NCBI RefSeq assembly: GCF_001905845.1
Contig: NZ_LIVZ01000005.1
Span: forward strand, 62,001 to 126,000
Direction of reading: 5' to 3'
Length of the DNA stretch: 64,000 nt
From: Streptomyces sp. TSRI0107
GTDB lineage: Bacteria; Actinomycetota; Actinomycetes; Streptomycetales; Streptomycetaceae
Both the position numbers and the translations under genes were made by a program. Each line of letters opens with the position of its first letter. Within the stretch, counting starts at the first letter, position 1. Of this stretch, positions 63,503 through 64,000 are shown piece by piece. The notes under the pieces were generated by a model. That model saw only the letters and a list, made by a program, of their open reading frames with translations, had not been told where the DNA came from and made no database searches.

Positions 63503-64000
63503 CCGCGCCCAGTACCTTCGGACTGAGCAGTGAGGCCCGCAATCTGCACTGGCTGCTGACCAACCTCGTCGAGGAGGTGCCCGGCATCCTCTCCGTCGCG
63601 GTGGTCTCCTCCGACGGACTGCTGCTGCTCTCCTCCGACCCCGGTCGCAACGAGGCCGCCCGCACCCCCCGCGACGGCCGCCCCGCCGGTCCGCGCGGCT
63701 CCGCCGCCGACCTGGCCACCATCGTCTCCGGCATCGGCAGCCTCACCGTCGGCGCCTCCCGCCTGCTGGACTTCGGCGGGGTGAAGCACACCATGGTCGC
63801 GATGGACGAGGGCAGCCTGTTCGTGATGTCGATCAGCGACGGCTCGCTGCTGGGCGTGCACGGCTCCGCGGACTGCGACATGAGCGTGGTGGCGTACCAC
63901 ATGGCGCTCTTCGTCGGCCGCGCCGGCCATGTCCTGACGCCCGAACTGCGCAGCGAGCTACGGAAATCCCTGGAGTCCGAGTCGACGGGGAGTACCCGAT
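63499..64000 (+). CDS. cvnB: CvnB, roadblock/LC7 protein (incomplete at window edge)
   Basis: A roadblock/LC7 fold protein, 167 codons to the window end with no stop reached. It starts at TTG 63499, overlapping the cvnA stop as TTGA. The sequence ARNLHWLLTNLVEEVPGILSVAVVSSDGLLLLSSD, IGSLTVGASRLLDFGGVKHTMVAMDEGSLFVMSI and LVAYHMALF-type tail are typical of CvnB. A stretch DPGRNEAARTPRDGRPAGPRGS between the first and second halves is Arg/Gly-rich, possibly an insertion compared with relatives. It links the kinase to the conservon GTPase. Confidence 0.85.

Overview
The window is high-GC actinobacterial chromosome, almost certainly Streptomyces. The evidence is strong third-position GC bias, GTG and TTG starts, leaderless TANNNT promoters, DasR-type dre sites, a WhiB-like protein, NiSOD with its protease, an E1/E2-fused 2-oxoglutarate decarboxylase, HspR boxes at lon and a conservon. 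The content and order resemble what I remember of the S. coelicolor SCO5231-SCO5290 region; this comes from reading alone, without any database search. I see no rRNA, tRNA, CRISPR array, IS element or integrase.

Layout. 1-7.1 kb is the amino-sugar block: dasABC, a GH3 hexosaminidase, nagB and a divergent SIS isomerase, with dre sites upstream of dasA and between nagB and the SIS gene. 7.2-10.6 kb holds an SDR/TetR pair and a PdtaS-like histidine kinase. 10.8-16.8 kb holds wblE, a diacylglycerol kinase, the sigH/anti-sigma pair, a UBP zinc finger and a Na+/H+ antiporter. 16.8-19.5 kb holds a truncated TIR-NB-ARC gene, a PLP enzyme and an amidase. 19.8-22.4 kb is a family 2B encapsulin with cyclic-nucleotide domain plus a polyprenyl diphosphate synthase that is its probable cargo. 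22.6-28.8 kb carries small enzymes and regulators and the sodN/sodX pair. 28.9-31.7 kb is a polar amino acid ABC transporter, followed by an NAD malic enzyme and an MDR oxidoreductase. 34.7-37.8 kb holds an HTH/Clp-N pair and a DUF4097/PadR operon.

38.3-46.8 kb is a tightly coupled four-gene operon: a Trypco1 protein, a trypsin-VMAP protein, a MoxR AAA+ ATPase, and a 1703-residue vWA-like/TIR-like/NB-ARC/TPR protein. This matches the vWA-MoxR-VMAP ternary conflict systems known from comparative genomics, here with the vWA unit fused to an NLR-like STAND protein. It and the encapsulin-prenyl synthase pair are the two most interesting systems in the window.

46.8-64 kb returns to core genes: kgd, an OmpR/kinase pair, a spermidine-synthase-like protein, MarR with a secreted GH25 lysozyme, lon, a leaderless TPR protein, a PP2C phosphatase, and the start of a conservon (cvnA complete, cvnB cut by the window edge).
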